64,000 nucleotides of DNA from Halovenus salina (lineage in GTDB: Archaea; Halobacteriota; Halobacteria; Halobacteriales; Haloarculaceae). A program made the position numbers and the translations under genes. The DNA is taken from the NCBI RefSeq assembly GCF_026410925.1, contig NZ_CP112972.1:3264419-3328418 (forward strand), in the 5' to 3' direction. Within the stretch, counting starts at the first letter, position 1. Each line of letters starts with the position of its first letter. Under the pieces are notes generated by a model. It ran no database searches. It was given only the letters and a program-made list of their open reading frames with translations, and was not told the DNA's origin. This document shows, one piece after another, positions 27,314 through 35,753 of this stretch.

Positions 27314-27958
27314 ATGAGTCTCGTTTGCGAGTTCGAGTTGGAGGCCTCGAACCTACCACTGTGTGACACGGCGGCCGAACTCGACGCAATGCTCACGGTC
27401 GACAACGTCATCTCCGGAACGAGCGGCCAGCCCGTCCTCGTGTTCTCCGTGACCCAGATCAACCCGGACGATGTCGAAGCGGCCCTGCTGCGCGACGACT
27501 GTATCGTCGAGTTCGTCGCCATGGAGTCGGCCATCGTTGAGTCCCGGTACCGGGTCGCCGTCGACACGCCACACGTCGAGACGTACGCGGCCCTCGTAGA
27601 CAGGCAGACGTACCCGATGGGCGCGCTCGTGACTGAACACGGGTGGAAGGTAAGCACGCAGTTCGCCGATCGAACTGACCTCGAAGCGTTCCGTGACGCC
27701 TGCCAGCGCGACGCCATCGACTTCCAGCCCCACCGTCTCTGCACCGCAGCCCACTCCCCGAATGATTACGGGCTGACAGCATCTCAGCGTGAAGCCCTGT
27801 TGGCCGCCTACCGGCATGGACACTTCGACGTCCCTCGGACAGCCGACCTCGCGGAGGTCGCGGCGGAACTCGACGTGACCACATCTGCCCTCTCTGAGCG
27901 GCTCCGTCGCGGCACGCGGAAGCTCGTCGGTCACACGGTCGCCAGCTCCGAGCAGTGA
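27314..27958 (+). CDS. HTH-10 (bacterio-opsin activator-like) transcription regulator
   Basis: A 214-aa regulator with an N-terminal sensor region (about 1-145, BAT-like) and a C-terminal HTH-10 domain: LTASQREALLAAYRHGHFDVPRTADLAEVAAELDVTTSALSERLRRGTRKL. Start MSLVCEFEL at 27314 is chosen because TTTTACG about 27 bp upstream fits a leaderless promoter. It is co-directional with and 118 bp upstream of the oleate hydratase gene, making it a candidate controller of that gene. Confidence 0.87.
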   Translation: MSLVCEFELEASNLPLCDTAAELDAMLTVDNVISGTSGQPVLVFSVTQINPDDVEAALLRDDCIVEFVAMESAIVESRYRVAVDTPHVETYAALVDRQTYPMGALVTEHGWKVSTQFADRTDLEAFRDACQRDAIDFQPHRLCTAAHSPNDYGLTASQREALLAAYRHGHFDVPRTADLAEVAAELDVTTSALSERLRRGTRKLVGHTVASSEQ

Positions 27959-27999
27959 CGACGAGCTGCCCCGAGAGACTGCTATCCGCGAACACGACA

Positions 28000-28027
28000 C
28001 CGGTATAAACGGCTGGATATATACCGG
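28000..28027 (+). promoter_or_regulatory. Inverted repeat containing TATA elements upstream of oleate hydratase
   Basis: CCGGTATA (28000-28007) and TATACCGG (28020-28027) form a perfect 8-bp-arm inverted repeat with a 12-bp spacer. Each arm includes a TATA-like core. The dyad is 50-77 bp before the oleate hydratase ATG and just after the HTH-10 gene, so it may be an operator overlapping the promoter. Regulation is inferred. Confidence 0.55.
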
Positions 28028-28076
28028 GAACGGTTACCCGTGATTCGGGCGTAGGAGTACGTGAAGTGATTCAACG

Positions 28077-29666
28077 ATGACAATCCATGAGCAGCCACAC
28101 GTCGCGGACCGGCACGCCCACTTCGTCGGTGGCGGTATCGCTTCGCTGGCTGGCGCAGCGTTCCTCGTTCGGGACGGGAACATGCCAGGCGAGAACATCC
28201 ACGTCTACGAGAAACTGGATGTTACTGGTGGTGCGATGGACGGCGCTGGCGATCCGGAGGAGGGTTACCTCATCCGGGGCGGCAGGATGTTCAACTACCC
28301 GACCTACGAGTGTACGTGGGACCTCTTCGAGACGATTCCGTCCCTCGAAGGCGACTCGCGGTCAGTCAAGGACGTGATGGACGAGTTCAACGACGCGAAC
28401 CCCTCGCACGCGGAGACACGGCTAATGTACGAGGGCGAGCGAATCGACGCCTCAGAGTACGGACTGACGGACCAACACCGGCAGTCGCTGGCCAGACTGC
28501 TGCTCACGCCCGAGGCGAAGCTCGGGGACACGCGCATCGAGGAGTGGTTTGACGAGTCGTTCCTGGAGACGAACTTCTGGTACGTCTGGGCAACTATCTT
28601 CGCGTTCCAGCCCTGGCACAGCGCCGCCGAGGTCCGGCGGTACATGTACCGGTTCCTCCATGAGTTCCCGCAGCTACACACGATGGAGGGTGTCGACCGG
28701 ACGAAGTACAACCAGTACGACTCGATGATTCTCCCGCTCCGGCACTGGCTCGAAGACCGCGGTGTCAACTTCGAGTACGGTCACGTGGTGACAGACATGG
28801 ACATCGTTCCGTCGCGGAGCGGGCGGACCGTCGAACGTATCCACTGCGAGACCGACAGCGGGACCGAGTCCGTCGATGTCGACGCGTCGGACCTTGTGTT
28901 CGTGACGAACGGGTCGATGACCGACGGGTCGTCCATCGGCGGGATGGACGAAGTCCCCGAACTGAACGAGACCGGCGCGTCGTGGGAGTTGTGGAAGTCC
29001 ATCGCCGAGGACAACCCGCAATTCGGGAATCCGTCGGTGTTCGCGGACAACGTCACCGAGACGAAGTGGGAGTCGTTCACCGTCACCCTGCACAACACCG
29101 AGCTGTTCGACCACATCGTCGAGTTCACGCAAGAGGAACCGGGCAATGGCCTCGTCACCTACCTTGGGTCGAACTGGCTGCTGTCGACGGTCGTCGCCAG
29201 CCAACCGCACTTCGAGAACCAGCCGGACGACGTGAAGGTGTTCTGGGGGTATGCCCTATTCCCGGACCGTGAGGGGAACTACGTGGAGAAACCGATGTCC
29301 GAGTGTACCGGCCGCGAGATTCTCGAAGAGTTGTGTTACCACTTGCAGTGCGAGGAACAACTCCCAGAGATGCTCGACGACGTGACCTGTATCCCGGCAA
29401 TGATGCCGTTCATCACGGCGCACTTCCAGCCTCGGGAGCCCGGTGACCGGCCCAAGGTCGTCCCGGACGGCTCGAACAATCTGGCGTTCCTCGGACAGTA
29501 CGCTGAGCAGCCGCGTGACGTCGTGTTTACCGTCGAGTACTCCGTCCGGTCGGCGATGACCGCCGTCTACGACCTGCTCGACCTCGATGAGACGGTCCCG
29601 CCGGTGACCAAACACTACCGGGACCCCGATGTCCTCGCGGACGCCGTCCGCGCGGCATACCGCTGA
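28077..29666 (+). CDS. ohyA: Oleate hydratase
   Basis: FAD-dependent hydratase (formerly myosin cross-reactive antigen family) that adds water to the C9 double bond of oleic acid to give 10-hydroxystearate. The 529-aa protein begins with the FAD motif HFVGGGIASLAGAAFLVRD (residues 15-33). It has GGRMFNYPTYECTWDLF, NFWYVWATIFAFQPWHSAAE (substrate channel), and TYLGSNWLLST. Length is normal and all motifs are intact. Archaeal membranes lack fatty acids, so the substrate must come from outside. Confidence 0.93.
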   Translation: MTIHEQPHVADRHAHFVGGGIASLAGAAFLVRDGNMPGENIHVYEKLDVTGGAMDGAGDPEEGYLIRGGRMFNYPTYECTWDLFETIPSLEGDSRSVKDVMDEFNDANPSHAETRLMYEGERIDASEYGLTDQHRQSLARLLLTPEAKLGDTRIEEWFDESFLETNFWYVWATIFAFQPWHSAAEVRRYMYRFLHEFPQLHTMEGVDRTKYNQYDSMILPLRHWLEDRGVNFEYGHVVTDMDIVPSRSGRTVERIHCETDSGTESVDVDASDLVFVTNGSMTDGSSIGGMDEVPELNETGASWELWKSIAEDNPQFGNPSVFADNVTETKWESFTVTLHNTELFDHIVEFTQEEPGNGLVTYLGSNWLLSTVVASQPHFENQPDDVKVFWGYALFPDREGNYVEKPMSECTGREILEELCYHLQCEEQLPEMLDDVTCIPAMMPFITAHFQPREPGDRPKVVPDGSNNLAFLGQYAEQPRDVVFTVEYSVRSAMTAVYDLLDLDETVPPVTKHYRDPDVLADAVRAAYR

Positions 29667-29864
29667 CTGCGGTCAGGACACCACACACTGTTTTTTCGAC
29701 GCTCTTTGAGAAGTTCTGGTGATTCTCGTTGAGAAAATCTACGTTGGTCGACAGCCCCCGTGTAATCTGAGAACGGCTTCCTGAGATAGCCTATACGATA
29801 CAAAGGAATCGGCATGAAAATTCACGGTGCGAACTGAACAGCGAAATCGTATTTGCAGCAACTA

Positions 29865-31163
29865 TCACGTGACGCCCGAGGGGTCTTCCTCGTAGGATTC
29901 GTAGATGCCGTCCTCGATGATGTCAGCGGTCAACTGGACGAACTCCCAGACTTCCTCGAAGCCAACGTACAGCGGCGCGGGACAGACTCGGACCACGTTC
30001 GGCTGACGGAAGTCGACGACAGCACCGCGGTCTCTGAGCGCCTGGCTGATGCGGTAGGCCTCTGGGTGTTCGATGGCCACGTGACCGCCGCGGCGATCTG
30101 GTTCTCTCGGCGTCCCGACCTCACACCCGTATGTAGATAGCTCCTCGTCTACAAGCGAAATTAGATACGAGGTCAGGTCGACGGACTTCTCTCTAATCGC
30201 GTCGATGCCCGCCTCGTGGTGGAGGTCGAGTGCACCGAGAAGCGGTGCCGAACTGAACAACGGAACGGCGGTAATCTGCCAGGCACCAGCAGACTCGGCG
30301 GGTGTGAATTCGAGGTTCATATCGAACTGGGTCTCTTTCTCGTGGCCCCACCAGCCCGCCAGTGCGGGGACGGTCCCGAAGTGGCGCTCGTTCACGTAGA
30401 GGCCGCCGACGGCGCCGGGCCCACCGTTGAGATACTTGTAGCTACACCAGACAGCGAAGTCGACATCGTCTTCTGAAAGCTGATGTGGAACAACGCCAAC
30501 CGAGTGAGCGAGGTCGAACCCGGCGTAGATGTCGCGGTCGTGTGCCTCTCTGGTAATCGTCTCGATATCGAACAGTTGGCCGCTCCGGTAGAGCACCGAG
30601 GGCATGAAGACGATACCGACCTCGTGTTCGTCCATCGCAGCGACGATATCCTCGGTCTCGATGGTCCGTCCGTCGCGACTCTCGACGAGATGAAGATTCT
30701 CGTCGGGATCGAGTCCGCGCTGGCGGAGCTGTGCACGAATCGCGTAGTGGTCCGTCGGGAAATCGAGTTCGTTGACGAGAATCCCCGTTCTCTCGTCGAG
30801 CTTGTCGAGGAATGTGCCGATGAGGGTGTGGATATTTGTCGTGGTCGTGCCTGTGGCGACACACTCCTCCGGGCTGGCTCCCAGAAGCGGTGCGAGCTGC
30901 TCGCCAAGACGCTCGCCGTACCAGAACCACGGTGGCTCGGCGTCCGACCAGCCCTTGATACCGAACGAGCGCCACTGCTCGACGGCCTCCTCTAACCGTG
31001 TTTCGGCGCTGTCGGAAATCGGCCCGAGAGAGTTTCCGTCCAGATAGAGGTCGTCTGGGGTATCGAAACGACCCGCGAACTCACACAGTCGGTCCTGCTC
31101 GTCCAGCCGACGGGCGCGCTCGACGCCCCCGGCCTCAACATCACCAGATGTTCTCTCGTCCAT
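29865..31163 (-). CDS. kynU: Kynureninase
   Basis: PLP enzyme cleaving kynurenine to anthranilate and alanine. The 432-aa protein shows LYLDGNSLGP, the substrate block GWSDAEPPWFWYGERLG, ATGTTTTNIHTL, the PLP aspartates in YAGFDLAHSVG, and the Schiff-base lysine in WCSYKYLNGGPGAVGGLYV (about residue 242), then GWWGHEKETQFDM. Divergent from an indoleamine 2,3-dioxygenase gene, consistent with one pathway. A TTTTG element about 27 bp before the ATG fits a leaderless start. No kynurenine formamidase is visible in the window. Confidence 0.94.
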   Translation of the reverse strand: MDERTSGDVEAGGVERARRLDEQDRLCEFAGRFDTPDDLYLDGNSLGPISDSAETRLEEAVEQWRSFGIKGWSDAEPPWFWYGERLGEQLAPLLGASPEECVATGTTTTNIHTLIGTFLDKLDERTGILVNELDFPTDHYAIRAQLRQRGLDPDENLHLVESRDGRTIETEDIVAAMDEHEVGIVFMPSVLYRSGQLFDIETITREAHDRDIYAGFDLAHSVGVVPHQLSEDDVDFAVWCSYKYLNGGPGAVGGLYVNERHFGTVPALAGWWGHEKETQFDMNLEFTPAESAGAWQITAVPLFSSAPLLGALDLHHEAGIDAIREKSVDLTSYLISLVDEELSTYGCEVGTPREPDRRGGHVAIEHPEAYRISQALRDRGAVVDFRQPNVVRVCPAPLYVGFEEVWEFVQLTADIIEDGIYESYEEDPSGVT

Positions 31164-31290
31164 ACACCTTGTCCTTGGAGATGGGTAACAAAACTACCGA
31201 TCCGGAACATCCACACTATGGTGTCTATCTCCCGTTGTTCTTCGATAAACGCCACGTCTGACCACTGTTGTACAGATTAATGTAAGAACT

Positions 31291-32484
31291 ATGACTAGTT
31301 TCATAATGGGGGCCACACAACTCCCGATAATGAATTCACAACGGAGTCAATCCGTGGATGCGGTCCTCGCTGGGGGACGTGGATTTCTGCCCGATACGGA
31401 CCCACTGCAGTCGTTCACCACGGCCGAGTACAGTCCCGAGGTTAGCCGGTACCTGGAACGGATGGACACGCTCGCAGAGCAGCTACCGGAGTTGCTTGAG
31501 GCAGGTGAGTTGCGGTCTGCCGTCTCTGAGCTGGAGGTGCCAGCGGGTACCGTCTCCTCACTGAGCGAGTGGGCGTGCTTGCGGCTCTGTCTCGTCTCCG
31601 GATTTCTCGCAAGCGGGTACGTGCACAACATCGAGCGGGAGCAGACAGACCACATTCCGGCCGGTGTCGCGGTCCCGCTGTACAAGTGCTCGCAGCGACT
31701 GAACCGAGAGCCAATGCTTGCCTACGACGTGCTCTGTCTGCACAACTTCAGGCGCGAGTCGGAGTCCGAAGGGGTTGTCCTCGATAATCTGGATACTCTC
31801 GTCGATTTCACGACCCATCGTGACGAGCAGTGGTTCGTCAAAGTTCACGTCGCAATCGAGGCAGCGGCAGCCCCAGGGCTTGCGGCCTGCAAGCGCCTCC
31901 AGACGGCAGTTCGCGACGACGATTCCAACGCTGCGTTAGAGGCTCTAGCAACGGTTCGGGACTCCGTCGAGCGCCAGACAGCAATCATGAATCGGATGCA
32001 CGAACACAATGACCCCGAAGTGTTCGCCCGCGAGTTTCGCCCGTACTACGACGGCTTCGACGGTGTGGTCTACGAGGGAGTCAACGCGCTCGACGGCGAG
32101 CCACAACACCACCGAGGAGGGTCAGGCGCACAGAGCCTCGCGCTCCCGTCGATCGACGCAGCCCTCGGTATCGACCACGGTATGACCGGATTGACCAGCC
32201 ATCTGGACGCACTCCGGTCGTACATGCCAGCGGACCATCTCGCCGTGGTAGACGAACTCGAACGTGGACCCAGCGTCCGGTCTTTCGCCGAGGGAAGTAG
32301 TGTGGAGCTACAGACGGCGTACAACGACTGCGTCGAGGCAGTCACGGAGTTCAGGACCGTCCACTTCGGCCAGACGATGGCATATATCCGGCGGATGACC
32401 GGTGACTCGGCAGGCACGGGCGGAACGGATTACGAGTCGTTCCTGCAGACGTTACAGTCGAACACTGAAGCACACAAACTCTGA
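31291..32484 (+). CDS. Indoleamine 2,3-dioxygenase family protein
   Basis: Heme dioxygenase family that opens the indole ring of tryptophan to N-formylkynurenine. The IDO signature RGGSGAQSLALPSIDAALGI is near residue 275, and the proximal heme-ligand segment FRTVHFGQTMAYI has its His at residue 358. The N-terminal YVHN...PAGVAVPLY also fits. 397 aa matches IDO (about 400) rather than tryptophan 2,3-dioxygenase. Start uncertain: ATG at 31306 fits a leaderless start from GATTAATG; 31291 is the longer form. Divergent from kynureninase. Catalytic competence is inferred. Confidence 0.87.
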   Translation: MTSFIMGATQLPIMNSQRSQSVDAVLAGGRGFLPDTDPLQSFTTAEYSPEVSRYLERMDTLAEQLPELLEAGELRSAVSELEVPAGTVSSLSEWACLRLCLVSGFLASGYVHNIEREQTDHIPAGVAVPLYKCSQRLNREPMLAYDVLCLHNFRRESESEGVVLDNLDTLVDFTTHRDEQWFVKVHVAIEAAAAPGLAACKRLQTAVRDDDSNAALEALATVRDSVERQTAIMNRMHEHNDPEVFAREFRPYYDGFDGVVYEGVNALDGEPQHHRGGSGAQSLALPSIDAALGIDHGMTGLTSHLDALRSYMPADHLAVVDELERGPSVRSFAEGSSVELQTAYNDCVEAVTEFRTVHFGQTMAYIRRMTGDSAGTGGTDYESFLQTLQSNTEAHKL

Positions 32485-32673
32485 GTACTGACAGGTCGGT
32501 TCGAGCGCACTTGCGAAGGTTTTAAAACCACGAGGGTTAAGAGCCAAATAAGAGCGGTTTTCCGGGCAGTTCGTCCGGATATAGCTGTTACGCGGAAAGT
32601 AACCGTTCACGATGATTCGTCCACCTACTGAATCCGACAACGTGGCACGACAGTTAGCAGGCATTTCTGAGCT

Positions 32674-34593
32674 ATGAGCACGGTAGAAAACCAACTCGAA
32701 GACTTACAGACGACGATAGAAGACGAAGTACCGAACGATATCACCATCACCGAGGTCCGCTACGAGGGCCCGGAGCTTGTCATCTACACGCGGGACCCGA
32801 AACGGTTCGCCAGTGACGGCGACCTCGTCAGGCAGCTCGCCTCACAGCTCCGCAAGCGAATCACCGTTCGACCCGACCCCGCTTCGCTGTCGCGAGCTGA
32901 GGAAGCCCGAGAGCAGGTCCTCGACGTCATCCCGGACGAGGCCGGCGTGACCGACCTCGATTTCCACGTCGACACGGGTGAGGTCGTCATCGAGGCGGAG
33001 AAGCCGGGAATGGTCATCGGACGCCACGGCACGACCCTCCGTGAGATTACCCAGGAGACCGGCTGGACGCCCGAGGTCGTCCGGACGCCGCCAATCGAAT
33101 CCTCGACGGTCAAAAACGTCCGGAACTTCCTCAAACAGGAACGCAACGAACGTCGGGATATCCTCGAACGCATCGGCAGACAGATTCACCGCGAGGAGAT
33201 GTCGGACGACCAGTGGGTCCGTATCACGACGCTCGGCTGCTGTCGTGAGGTCGGTCGGGCATCGTTCATCCTCTCGACGCCGGAGACCCGTGTTCTTGTC
33301 GACTGTGGCGACAAGCCAGGCTCCGAGGACGAGGTGCCGTACCTCCAAGTTCCCGAGGCGCTCGGGTCGGGTGCGAACTCGCTCGACGCTGTCGTCCTGA
33401 CACACGCCCACCTCGACCACTCTGCGCTGATTCCGCTTCTGTTCAAGTACGGCTACGACGGCCCGATTTACACGACAGAGCCGACGCGGGACCTGATGGG
33501 GCTGCTGACGCTCGACTACCTCGATGTCGCCGCCAAGGAAGGGCGTGCGCCGCCGTACGAGTCTGAGATGGTCCGGGAGGCAATCAAACATACCATCCCG
33601 CTCGAGTACGGCGACGTGACCGACATCGCGCCGGATATCAAGCTCACGTTCCACAACGCTGGTCACATCCTCGGCTCCTCCATCTCGCATTTCCACATCG
33701 GGGACGGGCTCTACAACGTCGCCTTCTCGGGAGACATCCACTACGACGACACGCGGTTGTTCAACGGCGCTGTCAACGACTTCCCACGGGTCGAGACGCT
33801 CGTGCTGGAGTCGACCTACGGCGGCCGCAACGACTACCAGACCGACCAGGAAGACTCAGAACGGAAGCTGAAACACGTCATCAAGAACACGCTCGAACGC
33901 GACGGAAAGGTCGTGATTCCCGCCTTCGCAGTCGGTCGGTCACAAGAAATCATGCTCGTGCTCGAAGAGGCAATGCGCGAGGGCGAAATCCCCACCGTCC
34001 CAGTCCATCTCGACGGGATGATATGGGAGGCGACGGCGATTCACACCACCTACCCCGAGTACCTGCGCGACGACCTCCGCGAGCGCATCTTCCACGACGA
34101 CGCCAACCCCTTCCTCGCCGACCAGTTCAACCATATCGACGGCGGCGAGGACGAACGGCAGGAAGTCGCCGACGACGGGCCCTGTATCGTCCTCTCGACC
34201 TCGGGAATGATGGAGGGTGGGCCGATTATGTCCTGGCTCGAACATCTCGGCTCGGAAGAGGACTCGACACTCGTCTTCGTCGGCTACCAGGCCGAGGGCA
34301 CGCTCGGAAGCCGTATCCAGAGCGGTCGTCGCGAGATTCCTATCGGCGGTCGGAACGGCCGTGGGAGTTCGCTGACACTGGATATGGATGTCGAGACTGT
34401 CGACGGCTTCTCCGGCCACGCCGACCGGCAAGGACTTGAGAACTTCGTGCGAACAATGAACCCCCGTCCGGAGAAAGTCCTCTGTGTCCACGGCGACGAA
34501 CGCTCGACACAGGACCTCTCGTCGGCACTGTACCACGACTTCAACATGCGGACCTTCGCACCGAAGAACCTCGAAACGTTCCGGTTTATATAG
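32674..34593 (+). CDS. fttA: Transcription termination factor FttA (aCPSF1, beta-CASP ribonuclease)
   Basis: Archaeal homologue of CPSF73 that cleaves nascent RNA and ends transcription. The 639-aa protein has two N-terminal KH domains (residues 1-145, KPGMVIGRHGTTLREIT), a metallo-beta-lactamase core with THAHLDHSALIP (zinc ligands, about residue 244) and FSGDIHYDD, and the beta-CASP insert. The C-terminal HxxxD pattern is in GFSGHADRQGL. Complete and typical. The 189 bp before it contains A/T-rich blocks but no gene. Confidence 0.95.
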   Translation: MSTVENQLEDLQTTIEDEVPNDITITEVRYEGPELVIYTRDPKRFASDGDLVRQLASQLRKRITVRPDPASLSRAEEAREQVLDVIPDEAGVTDLDFHVDTGEVVIEAEKPGMVIGRHGTTLREITQETGWTPEVVRTPPIESSTVKNVRNFLKQERNERRDILERIGRQIHREEMSDDQWVRITTLGCCREVGRASFILSTPETRVLVDCGDKPGSEDEVPYLQVPEALGSGANSLDAVVLTHAHLDHSALIPLLFKYGYDGPIYTTEPTRDLMGLLTLDYLDVAAKEGRAPPYESEMVREAIKHTIPLEYGDVTDIAPDIKLTFHNAGHILGSSISHFHIGDGLYNVAFSGDIHYDDTRLFNGAVNDFPRVETLVLESTYGGRNDYQTDQEDSERKLKHVIKNTLERDGKVVIPAFAVGRSQEIMLVLEEAMREGEIPTVPVHLDGMIWEATAIHTTYPEYLRDDLRERIFHDDANPFLADQFNHIDGGEDERQEVADDGPCIVLSTSGMMEGGPIMSWLEHLGSEEDSTLVFVGYQAEGTLGSRIQSGRREIPIGGRNGRGSSLTLDMDVETVDGFSGHADRQGLENFVRTMNPRPEKVLCVHGDERSTQDLSSALYHDFNMRTFAPKNLETFRFI

Positions 34594-34645
34594 CTCGACG
34601 ACTGCGAAAAGACGACTTTTTGTCTGGAGCCACGGAGAATGCGGT

Positions 34646-35311
34646 ATGCACGTCAGAGTAAACGCCGCAATCAGCGCCGACGGGAAACTCTCGTCGCGGC
34701 GGCGCGAACAGATCGCCATCAGCGGCGACGATGATTTCGACCGTGTCGACCGCCTGCGCGCAGAGAGCGACGCGGTGATGGTCGGTGTCGGGACGATTCT
34801 TGCCGATGACCCATCGCTCACTATCGACAGCGCCGACCGCCGTGAGAACCGCCGTGAGAAGGGACTAGCTGAAAATCCCGCCCGGGTTGTAGCCGACTCA
34901 CATATCCGGACGCCGCCGAACGCGACGGTGCTCGACGACAGCGCCGAGACGTACCTCCTCGTCAGCGAGGCTGCACCCTCGGATTTCGTCGCCCAGATGG
35001 AAGAACAGGATGCGACCGTCATCGCGACCGGCGAGAACAGAGCCGACCTGGCTGGTGCCTTCGACGAACTCCAGTCTCACGGCATCGAGCGGCTGTTCGT
35101 CGAGGGCGGCGGCGAAATTATTTTCTCGCTGTTCGAAGAAGGACTCGTCGACCGCCTCTCGGTGTTCGTCGGCTCGGTGGTCATCGGCGGCAGAGACGCG
35201 CCGACGCTTTCCGACGGCGACGGCTTCGTCGAGGATTTCCCACAGCTCGACCTCGAACGCGTCGAGCGTGTCGACTCGGGTGTCGTTCTAGAGTACGACG
35301 TGCCGGCTTAG
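34646..35311 (+). CDS. 2,5-diamino-6-(ribosylamino)pyrimidinone 5'-phosphate reductase
   Basis: Riboflavin-pathway reductase of the archaeal/fungal type (RibD C-terminal reductase family, 221 aa). Starts MHVRVNAAISADGKLSS, with AVMVGVGTILADDPSLTI and a C-terminal RLFVEGGGEIIFSLFEEGLVDRLSVFV nucleotide-binding segment. In archaea this enzyme reduces the ribose before deamination. Start at 34646 is chosen by family alignment. Ends 4 bp inside the convergent small protein gene. Confidence 0.88.
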   Translation: MHVRVNAAISADGKLSSRRREQIAISGDDDFDRVDRLRAESDAVMVGVGTILADDPSLTIDSADRRENRREKGLAENPARVVADSHIRTPPNATVLDDSAETYLLVSEAAPSDFVAQMEEQDATVIATGENRADLAGAFDELQSHGIERLFVEGGGEIIFSLFEEGLVDRLSVFVGSVVIGGRDAPTLSDGDGFVEDFPQLDLERVERVDSGVVLEYDVPA

Positions 35312-35592
35312 TGGTTGTGGCCGGTCATCTCCTGGAAGCTCTGGCCGAACCGCTCTTCGAACTCGTCCAGGGTTGCCTCCTCTGCGGCTTCGAGTGCCTC
35401 GCCGACATCGCCGTGGCCGTGGTGGACGATGCCGTGGGCCTGCTGTGCCAGTCCTAGAAGAGCGAGGTTGCCGACGACCTCTGCGGAGCTCTCCTCGTCC
35501 TCGCTCAGGGCCTCGGTGAGGGCGAGGGGAATCTCGAACTCGTCGCTGTCTCCGTCCATTTCGATACTGACTGTTGCGGATTCTTGTGCCAT
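35308..35592 (-). CDS. Conserved small haloarchaeal protein
   Basis: A 94-aa strongly acidic protein (MAQESATVSIEMDGDSDEFEIPLALTEAL...). One beta region then helices (GNLALLGLAQQAHGIVHHGHGD) and a His-rich end (MTGHNH) that might bind metal. Tail-to-tail with the riboflavin reductase, overlapping stops. No function assigned. It marks the left edge of ordinary chromosome before the IS66/tRNA-Gly accessory region. Confidence 0.65.
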   Translation of the reverse strand: MAQESATVSIEMDGDSDEFEIPLALTEALSEDEESSAEVVGNLALLGLAQQAHGIVHHGHGDVGEALEAAEEATLDEFEERFGQSFQEMTGHNH

Positions 35593-35736
35593 ACCTTCCT
35601 TTCGAGAGTCTGTAATAAAGACCCTGCGACTGGGTGAGTAGTCGTGAGGCTATATGCCAGTATAACCCAAGGCCGAATCCAGTCGACGAAGAGGTGCGCC
35701 TGTGTATCTCTGTCTTTGAGGTGAATAAACCAATCG

Positions 35737-35753
35737 TACGTGTTTACCCCGAG
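35737..35753 (+). repeat. IS66 left terminal inverted repeat
   Basis: TACGTGTTTACCCCGAG, matching the right end at 16 of 17 positions in inverted orientation (mismatch at position 15). Confidence 0.85.

Noticed and set aside
33940..35022. Minus-strand frame of 360 codons opposite fttA
   Set aside because: Antisense shadow; amino-acid composition is not protein-like and both strands are explained by fttA and the riboflavin reductase.
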